Shown here piece by piece: positions 10,236 through 22,560 of a stretch of 64,000 nt of DNA (its first letter is position 1; the number at the start of each line of letters is the position of its first letter). The position numbers and the translations under genes were made by a program. This stretch comes from Catonia carolina (taxonomy: Eukaryota > Arthropoda > Insecta > Hemiptera > Achilidae): NCBI GenBank assembly GCA_035578175.1, contig JAQMRL010000003.1, positions 108,054,969-108,118,968 on the forward strand, read 5' to 3'. Below the pieces are notes generated by a model. That model had not been told where the DNA came from. It saw only the letters and a list, made by a program, of their open reading frames with translations, and did not search any database.

Positions 10236-13200
10236 TTTGTGTATATATTGTGTATATAGTCATATAGTCTTTTTAAATAGGTGGATGAAAGAAATATTCT
10301 AGAAAAACGGAGATCTCTTTCTTACAAAAAATTATTTTTATTGGTTCTCGGAAGATCATAACAGCTAATGTAAACAAATAACAATATAATAAAAGGTGTT
10401 ACAGGTAATCAACCGACTCTATCACAAACAGTTGTACAACAAAGACCCTTTTAAAATCCCTTTTATAAATAAGTATCCTTTTTTAACTAACCCTATTGTT
10501 ACTTATTCACTCTATTATCGACTGTTTACCATTCACGAATTAAGTACTAGAAATTTCGTTAACCATAACTTTTTTCAATATTGTCACAATATAATTTCAA
10601 CAAGGAGAATTTTCGTAACGTACTATGAAAGAATATATATATTTACTTTAATTTAAAGAACACAGTAATTTATATATATAACTTGATTTAGGACATAAAT
10701 GCAAATTTTCCTCCGTGTAACTTTAGAATAGTCGAATTATTCCATTCGCTGTCTTGAATAGGCATGTACGGGAAGGCTGTCTTGACGTCTTTCTTCTTGA
10801 AGTTTCTAATTTCTTTTTGCATTTTTGCGCTTTCAGTTTAGTCTTTAAAATATCCATTGTGGAAGTTTGAGTATATAATATATGGTTATTTTCTTTTTTC
10901 TCTGTCTATTAGTAGACGTTATATTAAATTTTATGTTTGCACGGTTCTCAACTCATTCTTGTCATTGAATGTTTTGTATTTAACATCATGCAAAGGTCAG
11001 CTGAAAGCTAACTATGCTACTTGCGTAAGTGGTATTTCCTTGTAGTTCACCAGCTTTGAAGTAGTTTGGAAGTCTTTTAAATCCTCAGGCCGCATTTGTC
11101 TATTTTTGTTGTCTAATATGAACACATATATATTAATTCTTAATAACGGTATACAAAAGAAAATAACTTTTTTAAATTGAATTAGTAGACTGTTACAGCT
11201 TTATGAAGTAATTAGAATGTTTGATTGTAACGTACAGGTAACGATAATTTCTTTCACCTGTTTCTAGATAAGAAAAGCAGGTTTATTGACTTTGTAATGG
11301 ATAATGGTTTAGACGAAACACCCTGTACTAACCAACTTGTATTATTTGAATTCACACTAAAATCAGTATGGTTTGACGTACTAAACTGCGGTGTTGTTTT
11401 TCTTATGTACACTATAAAGACTTTGTTATAGTCAGTGTAGTGGTGGTAGAAATATTAAGATCAATCATCCGATTTTAGATTTCTAAAGAAATAAGGAATT
11501 GTTTACCGCTTTACGTATAATTAAGTAATTTACTTTTTTAATATCAGTTCAAATCAGGAATTGAACCTGGTATTCCGCATTGAGCTGACCACTACAACAC
11601 GATTTAGGAATGCAAACCACTGTGTAAACAAGAAAAATTACATGGTACTACTGTAATTTTACTTTTACTGAAGTTGCTCGGCATTTATTAGGTGTAAACA
11701 GCCTTAGAAGGTGTGAACCCACTTGCGAGTGTCAAGGGCGTAACCGCCGTTTGGCCGTGACCTGACCTCCCCAAAGTTTAGAGACGCAGGGCGACATCTT
11801 AAAAATTCACTTGAAGGTCGCAGATGTTGCGGAAGTAAAGTTTTACAAGTTTCTTGTTGATTTTAACAATTTTACTTATCCTTCAGAAAATATTTCTGTG
11901 TAGGTCAAAAGCAAAATGGAAAACCTTAAATGAAACGATGTTATGTTGGAAGTGAATTTAATGAATAACTTTGAAGATAATTATTTTTGTTTCTACCTAT
12001 TTTTCGTCCGATGTTAGGTTCTAGTTTACCGCGTCATTTTTTTTCTATTTTTTATTTTAATTGTGGTACAACTTTCTTTTTGTTTCGAAAGTTTCAAGTC
12101 ACACAGTCTGAAAGTTTCAAGGTAATATTTGAATACCAATTTTTCTTGTCATTAGTGTTACGTTTGTATTATAAAGATTAAATACTATTTTAAGCATACA
12201 ATTTTCTTTCATCGGTTGTTTGTTTTTCCAATTCGTCTAGTACAAATTAAAATTTGTTTATTTTTTATCGCATCTCCAGAACTTAACCTTTTAGCATAGA
12301 AGTTCTGTACTAGTGTGTCAGGATTTCCTTCCCTACGCTGTTGCCTTTATTTTGTTATATAAGTAACTTACAGAACAAAGTTTACCTATCAATTTGCTTC
12401 ATTTAGCTAGAAGTCTATTCTGGAATTTTCTATAAGGTTGAATGCGAACGCCTGTTATAAGAAGGATGTTTTGGTTGTTATGTAAGGTAGCGTTAGAAAC
12501 GCATTAGTGTACATTGACTAGTATTCGTAAATCTGTTATTCAAGGTGTGTTTTTTATCCGAGACATGAGAGTTCCAAGTTAATCGGCAGTTAAAGTATAT
12601 AGCCCTAAACACCTTACAGATGTAGCTGTCGGTACAAATTAATCAAAGAAAACGCTCGTGGAGAATCACCCCGTCGTAGTAAAAAGGTCGTGTGATGTGT
12701 TTTAGCAGATTTTCCGTTAAAATGAGTAGACTTTCTCGTTCATACTAACCATTTAGTTCTTACGTTAGGTTTACTTTTGTCGAAGAGATACTATAAATTT
12801 TGATAGATTAACTAGTTCAATTACTAAAATTTTATTGTACTATGTCTTACTTCATCAGGATATCATACATTGATTAACACACTGGTTAAAGTTAGTTAAA
12901 ACGTTTGCGATCGTGGTTAATCAAGATGATTGGCTTGGATAGAGGTTATAAAAATAAGTCAACATTTTCAGGTATCTTCAGAAAACTTTATTCGACCATC
13001 ACACCTAATGTTCCATGACATCTAATAAAGTTAGCTGTATTGTTAAGTTGTGTTTAAAAACATTTACCGCAGCGGCAAAAGAGTACATCTTCAAAAGAAG
13101 AAATCTTTATGAAAATGGCCATAAAAGCAAAAAATTATTTCCGAAAAAAGGATCGGAACACGAACTAATGTTCTAGGTAACATCGTTACGGTACTGCGCT

Positions 13201-13770
13201 CGTCAGCACGCTGTTATTAGATAACGTAGATCATACTTCATGATAAGAACATCCGTTTTTATCATAAATCAGAAGCTACGGCTAAGCGTCAAGAATTTAA
13301 TTAGTTTTGATAGCAAATAAAAATTGTCAAGCTTTCTTTCAACTTCAAAACGGTATTTTTTACACAAATTAAAACTATTACGATTGCACCCACCTGTGAC
13401 TTATAATTACAGTACGTAAGATGACTATAAAATATTCTTAACTGGCGTAAATTTACGCTAATGATCGGTACTATTGATAACGGCTAGTAAAATAAATGAA
13501 ATAAATTAACGTCAATTGTTGTTCAATAAATGATCACAAATATACTGGCATCATAAGCTTACATAATTTACTTACGACCATTACTAGAGAATTTAAAATC
13601 ATAAGGCGGGACATTTTGCTGCAAAAACTAAAAAATGCAAAAATAAAAAAATAGAACTATAGTAATCTAACTACTCGCCGTGCCACGATTTATTAAAATT
13701 ATGCATTGTAATAAAGTAACTTCTTAATGACATTTTTGGAAATACACTATCAATTCAAAAAGATATACTT
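10236..13770 (-). other. Downstream intergenic part of unit B
   Basis: No gene found. It is the reverse counterpart of 18000-22290 in the right arm and, from about 11700, of 4486-6530. Short open frames here (for example 10396-10656 and 11987-12181) have no recognisable motif and are not kept in the paralogous copies. Confidence 0.5.
11540..11660 (-). mobile_element. tRNA-derived SINE remnant, shared by several unit copies
   Basis: The minus strand carries a pol III B-box-like CCAGGTTCAATTCCTGATTTG. The same element is at 20225-20340 (+, B box GGTTCGATTCC at 20306-20316) and 52410-52525 (+, GGTCCGATTCC), each at the same place in the unit, so insertion predates the duplications. Confidence 0.55.
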
Positions 13771-14035
13771 TTTTATTATTCCTTATGTCACTTAAGTTTT
13801 TCTGTATCTTTAACATTTCTTAACAGCGAATTGCCGTCCAGTAAAGAGTTAAATCGACCATTGAGGTATCCGCATAAAGGTTCTTCATAACTAAACGAAG
13901 AAACAATAATTGAACTACTGCGTTTCATCTGTAGCAGTATTTTATTAGTATGTCCGCAATTAACCGCTGTATGGAACACAAAATATTCAGGTGCATCATA
14001 AGACTGGAATGACACGCTGAAAACGACGATTGGCC

Positions 14036-14374
14036 TCACACCGGAAAGCAAGAATTGACTGCTTTTTTGTTTAGTTTTACAGAATGTTTTTTGCACAAAT
14101 ATTAGAAAATTATTTCATTACTTATATTAAATATATTATAAATATGAAATTTACTTACTTTCACCTTCCATTACTGCTTTACAGAAATGAATTTTATCAG
14201 GATAAGTTACATATCGCTTGATATTGCGATCAAATGCACAAACTGGCACACCAGAATCACATAACCAAAAACATTCTTGTGGTAGTACACCGTAACAGCC
14301 TTCTTGACCTACCCCTAACGCTTCAGAGTTTGAGAAGCATAGCGTCATAATCAACATTACTGCTAAACCTAACC
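14036..14374 (-). pseudogene. Kazal-like peptide copy B, exon 1 and promoter missing
   Basis: Exon 2 (14374-14159, 216 nt) and exon 3 (14058-14036, ending INSCFPV and stop) are intact with good splice sites (TTTTTTTCAG acceptor, AAA|GTAAGT donor). The protein part keeps the signal core (GLGLAVMLIMTLCFSNSEALG) and all six cysteines, but loops 1, 2 and the C-terminal part differ strongly from A, D and C. Intron 1 is kept only to about 15851, where a Penelope-like element begins; no exon 1 or TATA box follows. No in-frame ATG lies just upstream of the acceptor (the one at the homologous place is out of frame), so it is probably silent unless another first exon is used. Confidence 0.7.
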
Positions 14375-15851
14375 CTGAAAAAAACAACAAAGTGCATTCA
14401 CTATTTTGTTGGCTAAAACATTTGAAAAGTGTTCGTTAAGATACATTTGGATGCAACACAATGGTAAATAAATCCGTCATATTCTGAAATAATTGTTTAC
14501 CCAACACAGTAAACGGTCTTGGGGTAAACCTAGATAGCAATCTCACGACGAAGTATAAATAAAAAAAAAATATAAAATTCTAATAGAGTTCAAAAAATTA
14601 TTGGCTTCGCGGTTGGACACTGAACTGTTGACCTTTTTCAAGTTCTAAAACTGATATGGACATATATATGCCCAAATTACTCCAACTGAAATCCTATTCA
14701 AAAAATTGAAAGCAAACTGCTTAAGAATATTGTAAATGCCCGATGTTAGACGCGGCTGAGTGATATCCACTTTGAGTTGCAAGTAAATTTAGTAGCTGAA
14801 GAATTGTGTAAGAGTGCTAAAAAGCACGATGTCTTTGTGAATTTATCAAAAGTAATGAAGTTTTGGACATTTAAAATCCAATAGTTAGTTAGGTGGCTGA
14901 AAAGGGAAAAGCCTCTTAATTTAGTTTGCTAAGAAAAAGATTAACATAAAAAAACCCTGTAAGTATAAGAACGTACAAATTTTAAGCCATGAAAATATAT
15001 TATAAAATATAATCTTATATTAATAAGTAGACTAAATTTTACGAGACCGGAAGTATTTATTTTTAAACATTGTTTTTCTTAAAACAACCGGTATTAGATG
15101 ATGTTTATTTAATATTTTATAATTCTATTCTTACAAATAAGTAAACAACATTGGTTTTTAATAAATAAATACCGTGAGACTGGAAATTTACAAAATTGTA
15201 ACGTCACATAAATATCTTCGCTAAGTGTTGTTGGAAGTACTTGAGGATGTTTCCACTGAGAATAAATTTTATGTATTGCAATGTTACATTTATAAGAACT
15301 AGACTGTTAGTGGCAGGGCTATAATGCAAATTTCTTTACATCCGATGACACGTTAGACTTGGTACGGATTTGTTATTTGCCGATTGTTTCATATCCGAAT
15401 GGTTGCGTCCTCAGCGATCCCTTAATATTACACCGGCAGGCTTTTTCTTGCAGGAGTATATAAAGTATTTTTAAACACAATCCTTTTACACGTTTTTAAT
15501 TAAAGGCATAAATTGAACGTTCGGCTTCTAAATTGAAGGGAGTATATTTATAAGGAAAAGGGGATTAAATTGGTACAAAACTTATACGAACTGCTATCCG
15601 GTCACAGAGAATCATTAAAATATGTATTATAATATTACTGTTTATTTTAATTGTAATTTGCATATTATTTCTTTAAACTGTAATAAAAATTTAAATAGGT
15701 ATGAAATTTATATAATGTTATGTACAACGTTCATTAAATTAAAAACGAATTTCACCTTATTTTAAAAATCCTGTTTGACAGTAGATTTTTAAACAAATCT
15801 TCCTATATGATGTTTGGATCTGTGCAGTGAAACAAATAAACTAAAGAAAAT
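14375..15851 (-). other. Remnant of intron 1 of copy B
   Basis: Matches intron 1 of A (reverse, without the piggyBac insert) and of D, up to '..aaactaaagaaaatcg', then breaks off about 150 bp before exon 1 would be expected. No other features seen. Confidence 0.65.
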
Positions 15852-15924
15852 CGTTTCTATTTCATATAATGAATTAATATAATAATTTCACTAACCTTCT
15901 TTTAAAACTGCGTCACCTTTATTG

Positions 15925-15975
15925 TAATTTCTACTTACACGTGTTTAGGTGGATCCACCATCATCAGAGTAAATG
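15925..15975 (-). ncRNA. Degenerate hammerhead-ribozyme motif of the Penelope-like element
   Basis: On the minus strand: core CTGATGA (15967-15961), stem II hairpin GGTG-GATC-CACC (15959-15948), then TAAA in place of the canonical GAAA, a very short stem III CACGTG (15943-15938), the cleavage-side TA, and AGTAG (15935-15931) able to pair with the TTTACT preceding the core as stem I. This is the layout of the minimal type I hammerheads known from Penelope-like elements. The loss of the G in GAAA and an extra T after CTGATGA suggest it no longer cleaves efficiently. Confidence 0.5.
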
Positions 15976-16080
15976 AAAAATTGAAACTAAAAAATTTTTT
16001 CACATTTATTTAAAATTTACAGAAGATGGTACATCTTCAGTCACTTGTATAAAACTGATTTAAAATTAATTTATTTTAAT

Positions 16081-16593
16081 TTACCCCTTCTCATATTTAC
16101 TGTAGATAGCAGCAGCAGTCAATATTACTTCATCATTCCTAAATTTTATTTGTTCATTCAAAATGTCCTGCTTTTGCTCTTTCAAATATTTATAAATATG
16201 GAACATCTCATATTTCTCAATTTTATTTTTATTCTCTATATTACATTGTTCTATTATATTGAAATGTTCATCTATTTTACCAAATTTATGTCTTTCTTCT
16301 TTTATATGATTGGTATAGTTAGATATAATGTAGTCACATTTCAGTGCTTTTTTATGTTCATTATACACTTGAAAATTACGACTAGTCATACCAATGTAAA
16401 AGTTTTTACAATCCTCATTACCACAATCTATTTTATACACACCCTTTTTATTGCTTAGTGTTTCATTTATATTATTTTTAATTATATTTGTGGACAGTAG
16501 TTTTTTATTATTACATATGTATGCGATTTTATAAAATTTATTTAATGTTCTGTATAATTTATTATTAATAGTTTTATTGTATTTTAATTGCAT
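16081..16593 (-). pseudogene. C-terminal GIY-YIG endonuclease fragment of a Penelope-like element
   Basis: 170 codons open to a stop. Residues near 50-90 contain GVYKIDCGNEDCKNFYIGMT, the GIY...YIG pair of the endonuclease that Penelope-like elements carry behind their reverse transcriptase, then the SRNF..YNEHKKAL stretch matching the usual R...EH helix, with Tyr where a second Arg is common. The linker between GVY and YIG carries the cysteine pair (CGNEDC) typical of these elements. No reverse-transcriptase motifs precede it, so it is a 5'-truncated relic. Confidence 0.75.
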
Positions 16594-17065
16594 GAAAGAA
16601 AATATTTTCCCTAATTATATTAGAATTAAAAATAGTAATAACTCTTTAGAGTCTCAACACGCAATTCAAAAGGCAAAATATACATGGATAAAGACAGTAA
16701 TATCTAATCTACACAAAAAGAAATCAAGATTAAACATAGAACTGTACGAATTGCATTTAAATATTTTAAAATTATATGGTTATCTATATTACGATCTTAT
16801 AAACTATCATACCAGTGTAAATAACAAATCTTTAATCAATAATAAAATAAAAACTATCAAAGTTAAATTCAATAAATTATTGAACAATAAATATAAAATG
16901 ACAGATAATAAAATAAAATTTGGCAATCCATACATTAACAATACAAATATAGAACTTAATAAAAATGATGAAGAGATTTTGAATTTAGGCATAAAACATA
17001 ATTACAGCACAAATAACATACTTAGGGATCTTAAACACAATATAATAGACATTGAATCTGCTTGA
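16577..17065 (+). pseudogene. N-terminal fragment of a Penelope-like element protein
   Basis: The 162-codon frame includes KIKFGNPYINNTNIELNKND, followed by EEILNLGIKHNYSTNNI, matching the N-terminal 'N.TNI.L...E..LLNLG.K.N' signature that precedes the reverse transcriptase in Penelope-like proteins. A TGA at 17063-17065 ends it, but the same frame continues with similar composition to about 17150, so the stop is probably a decay mutation. Confidence 0.6.
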
Positions 17066-17152
17066 TATAAAATTGAAGTAGAAAATCATAATATAATCAG
17101 AAGTAACGTGAAAAGTAACATATTGAATATAAATTATAAAAACAAAAACTTA

Positions 17153-17268
17153 AACACTGTCTAGCATTGAAATCCGTATAAAGTAACTATTTTTACAAGG
17201 ATTTGTGTCAGGAACCTGCGTTTCCAAAAATCAGCTGGTAACAGCTGATTTTGGCGACGACATTTCAT
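17153..17268 (-). mobile_element. Truncated tRNA-derived SINE next to the Penelope-like element
   Basis: A fragment of the SINE family seen at 34431-34742 (+) and 63280-63567 (-): 'ctagcattgaaatccgtataaagtaact..' through '..cagctgattttggcgac'. It separates the Penelope relic from the intron of copy C. Confidence 0.7.
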
Positions 17269-17354
17269 AAAATGACGAATTTATTTACAATTGTGTGGCA
17301 TCTGATTGTATCTTAACAAACACATTTCATATGTTTTAACCAACATGAGAGTGA

Positions 17355-17721
17355 ATGTACTTTGATGGTTTTTTTTCAGGGTTATTTTTAGCAGTATTGT
17401 TGATTATGACGCTAGGCTTCTCAAACTCTGATGCGTTAGGGGTAGCTCAAGAAACCTGTTACCATCCAACACCACAAGAATGTCCGGATTTATGTTCTCC
17501 TGGTCACCCACTTTGTGCATTTGATCGCAATATCAACCGACATGTAAATTATTTTGATACAACTACTTTCTGTAACGAAGCAAAAGACGATCCTAGTAAG
17601 TAAATTTCATATCTATAATAATATATTCAATATAAGTAACGAAATAATTTTCTAATTGTTTTGCAAAACATATTCAGTTAAACTAAACCAAATAGCAGTT
17701 AATTCTTGCTTACCGGTGTGA
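17355..17721 (+). CDS. Kazal-like peptide copy C, exon 1 lost, possible alternative start
   Basis: Exon 2 (17380-17595) and exon 3 (17699-17721, INSCLPV and stop) are intact with standard splice sites. Only about 110 bp of intron 1 remain upstream; exon 1 and TATA box are gone. Unlike in A and B, one extra base in the T-rich tract puts the ATG at 17355 in frame through the old acceptor, giving MYFDGFFSG before LFLAVLLIMTLGFSNSDALG, a complete signal peptide. A transcript starting nearby could therefore still encode the secreted peptide. Cysteine spacing 7, 3, 6, 18, 10 is kept, with other loops changed (GHPLCAFD, RHVNYFD). Poly(A) signal at 17978-17983. Whether it is expressed is unknown. Confidence 0.55.
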
Positions 17722-17999
17722 GGCCAATTGACGGTGCCAGCGTGTCAATCCAGTCCTATGATGCCCCAGAAATATTTTGTGTTTCTTAGAGTGGTTAAGT
17801 GCGGACATACTAAGAAAATACTTTTAAAAATGAAACGCAGTAGTGCATTTATTTATTCGTTTAATTATGAAGAACGTTTATGCGGCTACCTCAAAGGTCG
17901 ATTTAACTCTGTACTGGACGGCCATTCGCTGTTGAAAAAAAATTAAGATTCAGGAAAATTTAAGCGAAATATGGAATAATAAAAACCGATATCTTTTTG

Positions 18000-20220
18000 T
18001 ACTAATTTTTCTTTTTCAAAAAATGTCATTAAGAATTTACTTTAATACAATGCATAATTTTAATAAATCGTGGCACGGTGAGTAATTAGTGTACTATAAT
18101 TCTTTTTCTATTTGTGCATTTGTTAGTTTTTGTAGTAAAATGACCCGCCTTATGATTTTAAATTCTTTAGTAATGGTTGTAAGTAAAATATGTACTAATG
18201 ATACCATTATATTTGGGATCATTATTTGAACAACAATTTTCATCATTTTTGTTGGTTCTGCTTCAAAAGGTTCCAAAAAGTCATCAGTTTTAAGTCTGCA
18301 ATATACCGTGCCCTTATGCATTTCTATGTTCCGAAATTGAAGCTAATTTATTTCATTTATTTCACTAGACGATATCAAAAGTACTGATCATTAGCGTAAA
18401 TTTGCGCCAGTTAAAAATATTTTATAGTCATCTTACGTACTGTAATTGTAAGTCACAAGTTGGTGCAATCGTAATAGTTTATTCCGCTCGATTAGTTTGT
18501 TAAAAAATACTGTTTTGAAGTTAAAGGAAGCTTAATAATTTGTATTTGCTATCAATACTAATTAAATTCTTGACGCACAGCCGTAGCTTCTGATTTATGA
18601 TAAATACGGATGTTCTTGTCATAAAGTAGGCCTGCGTTACACAATAATAGCGTGCTGGCGAGGAGCAGTACAGTTACGATCTTACCTGGAACATTAGTTC
18701 GTGTTCCGATTCTTTTTTCGGAAATAATTTTATGTTTTTATGGCCATCTTCATAAAGATTTCTTCTTTTGCAGAGTTACTCTTTTGCGGCTGCGGTAGTT
18801 GTTATTAAACACAATTTGAGAATACAACTAACCTTATTAGTTGTCATGAAACATTAAGTTTGATGGTCGAATAAAATTTTCTGAAGATACCTGAAAATTT
18901 TGAATTATTTTTTATAACCTCTATCCAAGCCAAAAAACCGGAATAACCACGATCGCAAGTATTTAGCTAACTTTAACCAATGTGTTAATGGATGTATGTT
19001 ATCCTGATGAAGTAAGACATATTATACTTACCATTTTAGTAATTGAACTAGATAACCTATCACAAATTATGGTATTTGTTCGACAAAAGTAAACTTAACG
19101 TAACAACGAAATGGCTAGTATGTACGAGAAAGTCTAATCATTTTAACGGAAAATCTGCTGAATCACATCATAAAACCTTTTCACTACGACGGGGTGATTC
19201 TCCACGAGCGTTTCTCTTCGGTTAATTTGTACCGACAGCTACATTTCTGAAGTATTTGGGCTATACTTCGACAGCCGATTAACTTGGAACTTTCATGTCT
19301 CGGTTAACAGACACACCTTGAATAACAGATTTGCAAATATTAGTCAATGTACCCTAATGAGTTTCTACCGCTACCTTACATAACAACCTCAACATCCCTC
19401 TTGTAACAGACGTTCTCATTTAACCTTATAGAAAATTCCAGAACAGACTTCTAGCTAAATGAAGCAAATTGATAAGTAAACTTTGTTCCGAAGTTACACA
19501 TAAAGTAAAATAAAGGCAACAGCGTAGAGAAGGAAATCCGTACCCACTAGTACAGAACTTCCATTCTACAAGGTTAAATTCTGAAGATGCGTTAAAACAA
19601 AAACAATTTAATTTGTACTAGACGCATTGGAAGAACAAACAACCGAAAAACGAAAACTTTGTGCTTATGATAGTATTTAATCTTTATAATACAAACTAAA
19701 CTCTAATGACAAGAAAAATTTATATTCAAATATTAACTTAAAACTTTCTGAATATGTGACTTGAAACCTTCGAAACAAAAAAAAAGTTGTACCACGCCAA
19801 AAAAATAATAGCAAAAGAAAGGACACAGTAAACTAGAACCTAACATCGGACGAAAAATGGCTGGAAACAAAAATTATTATCCTCAAAGTTATTCATTAAA
19901 TTCACTTCCAAAATAACATCGTTACATTTATGGTTTTACCATTTTGCTTTTGACCTACACAGAAATATTTTCTGAAGGATACAAAACAAGTTCAATTGTT
20001 AAAATCAACAAGAAACTTGTAAAACTTTACTACCGCAACATTGCGACGTTCAAGTGAAGTTTTAAGCGCGGATGTCGCCCTGCGCCTTTAAAATTTTTGG
20101 GAGGTCAGATCGCGGCCAACCGGTGGCTACGCTCTGGACACTCGGAAGTGGGTTCACATCTTCTAAGGCAGTTTACAGCTAATAAATGCCGAGCAACGTC
20201 AGTAAAAGTAAAATTATTAC
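18000..20220 (+). other. Downstream intergenic part of unit C
   Basis: Counterpart of 11700-13770 (reverse) and 4486-6530. No gene called. The antisense frame 18321-18094 (MHKGTVYCRLKTDDFLEPF..) is the longest surviving form of a frame broken in the other copies. Confidence 0.5.
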
Positions 20221-20224
20221 AATA

Positions 20225-20340
20225 GTATTATGTAATTTGTCCGGTTTCCATAGTCGTCTACATTCCTTAACCGTGTTTTTTTGTTCAGCTCAATGCGGAA
20301 AACCAGGTTCGATTCCTGATTTGAACTGATATTAAAAAAG
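20225..20340 (+). mobile_element. tRNA-derived SINE remnant in unit C
   Basis: Contains a consensus pol III B box GGTTCGATTCC at 20306-20316 within 'aaccaggttcgattcctg'. It occupies the same position as the copy at 11540-11660 (reverse) in unit B. Confidence 0.55.
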
Positions 20341-21239
20341 TTAATTACTTAATTATACGTAGTGCGGTAAATCATACCTTATTTCTCTAGAAATCTAAAA
20401 TCGGATGATTGAGCAAACATTCCTACCACCACTGTTATAGTGACTTTAACAAAGTCGTTGCAGTGTACGTAAGAAAAAAAAACAAGACCGTAGTTTAGTA
20501 CGTCAAACCATACTGATTTTAGTGTGAATTCAAAAAATACAATTTGGTTAGTACAAGGCGTTTCGTCTAAACTATTATCATTAACATTACAAGTCAATGA
20601 ACCTTTTCTCCTATCTAGCCACAGGTGAACCAAATTATCGTTACCTTTACGTTACAATCAAACATTCATATTATTCCATAAAGCTGTAACAGTCTACTAA
20701 TTCAATAGAAAAAAATTATTTTTCTTACTTATACCGTTATTAAGAATTATGGTATATGTGTTCATATTTAACAACAAAAACAGACGAATGCGGCCTGTGG
20801 ATTTGAAAGACTTCCAAACTACTTTAAAGCTAGTGAACTAAAAGGAAATACCATTTACGCAAGTAACATAGTTAGCTTTCAGCTGACCTCTGCATGTTTT
20901 TAAATACAAGACAACCTAAGATAAAAATAGAACCTGAGAACCGAGAAAACATAAAATTTAATATAACGTCTAATAATAGACGGAGAAAAATGAAAAAAAC
21001 CATATATATACTCAAACTTCCACAATGGATATTTTAAAGACCAAACTGAAAGCGCAAAATTGCGAAAAGAAATTAGTGACTTCAGGAAGAAAGACGTCAA
21101 GACAGCCTTCCCGTACATGCCTATTCAAGACAGGGAATAAAATAATTTCACTATTCTAAACTTACTCTTAGGAAAATTTGCATTTATGTCTTAAATCAAG
21201 TTAGATGTATAACATTATTGTGTGTTGTTTAAGTAAAAG
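20341..21239 (+). other. Intergenic, shared with 10680-11540 (reverse)
   Basis: Continuation of the duplicated unit. No gene or RNA recognised. Confidence 0.5.
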
Positions 21240-21358
21240 TAATTATATATTATATATTATATAATATATTATACAATATATTATATATTATATTATATAT
21301 TATATATTATATATTATATTATATAATTATATATTATATATTATATAAATATATATAG
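21240..21358. repeat. AT-only satellite tract (TATATAT/TATAATA)
   Basis: Almost pure alternating AT built of 'tatatattatatat' variants. It is expanded relative to the left arm, where only a short 'atatatata' stretch exists near 10637-10680. It borders the LINE fragment that follows. Confidence 0.85.
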
Positions 21359-21885
21359 GATTGGACAGGCTAGACAGGCAACACAAAAATTAAACCCGGT
21401 ACTCTGGTCAAACAGTATCAGGAATAGCACAAAAGTTCGTCTATATAATACTGTTGTGCAAAGTATTTTGACATATGGATCAGAAACCTGGGAGATGACC
21501 AAGAGAGATCAGCAGAAAATAAATGCGGTAGAAATGGACTTCTTACGCAGAAGTTGTCTGGTTTCTAGGGTAGACCGGGTTAGAAACACCGAAATTAGAG
21601 CTCGTACACAAAAACAAGACACCACAATGGAGGAAATCGAAAAACGACGTCTGGTATGGCTGGGACATGTGCAAAGAATGGGAGATGAGAGATGGCCAAA
21701 GAAAATAATAAACTGGACCCCTTGGGGACGAAATAAGCGTGGTAGACCACCTGAAGCATGGATAAAGCAATATCGAAAGATATGCATGCTAGACAATTGG
21801 AGGGAGGAGACTGGATGGATAGAGAGGGGTGGCGTATGGGATGCGAGAGACGGCCAGAGCTGTAGAATAACTCGCTTGATATATA
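21359..21885 (+). pseudogene. 3' end fragment of a non-LTR retrotransposon
   Basis: The frame 21456-21932 begins within the element and includes ILTYGSETWEMTKRDQQKIN, then FLRRSC and RRLVWLGHVQRMGDERWPKK, the conserved C-terminal region behind the reverse-transcriptase domain of RTE/CR1-like LINEs. The palm domain is missing (5' truncation). The matching left-arm sequence (about 10640-10660) lacks the insert. Confidence 0.8.
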
Positions 21886-22560
21886 ATTATATATTTTCTT
21901 TCATAGTAAGTTACGAAAATTCTTCTTGCTAAAAAAATATTTTGACAATATTGAAAAAAGTTATGGTTAACGAACTTTCTAGTACTTAATTCATGAATGG
22001 TAAAGAGTAGATAATAGAGTGAAAAAGTAACAATAAGGTTAGTTAAATAAGAATACAAATTTATAAAAAGATTTTAAAAAGGGTTTTGTTGTAAAACTGT
22101 TTGTGATAGAGTCGGTTGATTAACTGTAACACCTTTTGTTTAATTGTTTTTCTATAAATTAGTTATGATCTTCCAAGAACCAATAAAAATACTCGTAATT
22201 TTTGTCTGGAATAGATCTCCGTTTTTCTAGAATATTTCATTGATCCACCTATTTGAAGAGATTATAATAGAGATTATAGACTATATACACAATTATATGA
22301 CTATAAAACGTGTTTAATGATGTTGAATTTTTCAAGTGAATAAGGGTAAAATTATTCGTTTTAAAGAATTCTTGATGTTCGAAAGTAGACTTTCATTGAA
22401 TTAATACTTAGATGACAAAGTAAAATTTTCTAATTTTTTCAGCGTACCGATTGAAACACAATGAAACATCAAGTTTTACTATCCTAGTCTAAGCCCGAGA
22501 TAAAATTAATTGATCGTCACTAATTAATTTGCAACCATTTCTTAAGAAATGTGTTTTTCT
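21886..22560 (+). other. End of unit C tail
   Basis: Reverse counterpart of 9050-10640 without the mariner. No gene. Near 22285 the sequence 'caattatatgactataaaacgtg' is the empty mariner target. Confidence 0.55.

Larger units (their letters stand above)
15852..17152. mobile_element. Penelope-like retroelement, ends in opposite orientation
   Basis: The left part (15852-16593) is the 3' end of a Penelope-like element on the minus strand: GIY-YIG endonuclease domain plus 3' UTR with a hammerhead-like motif. The right part (about 16577-17152) is the N-terminal region of such an element on the plus strand. The reverse-transcriptase core is absent. The two halves meet near 16577-16593. The element occupies the centre of the large inverted duplication. 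Confidence 0.75.

Noticed and set aside
18094..18321. Antisense frame MHKGTVYCRLKTDDFLEP..
   Set aside because: Recognisable in all units but interrupted in A (TGA after MHKGTVY) and by a microsatellite in D; no start region, splice pattern or family supports a gene.
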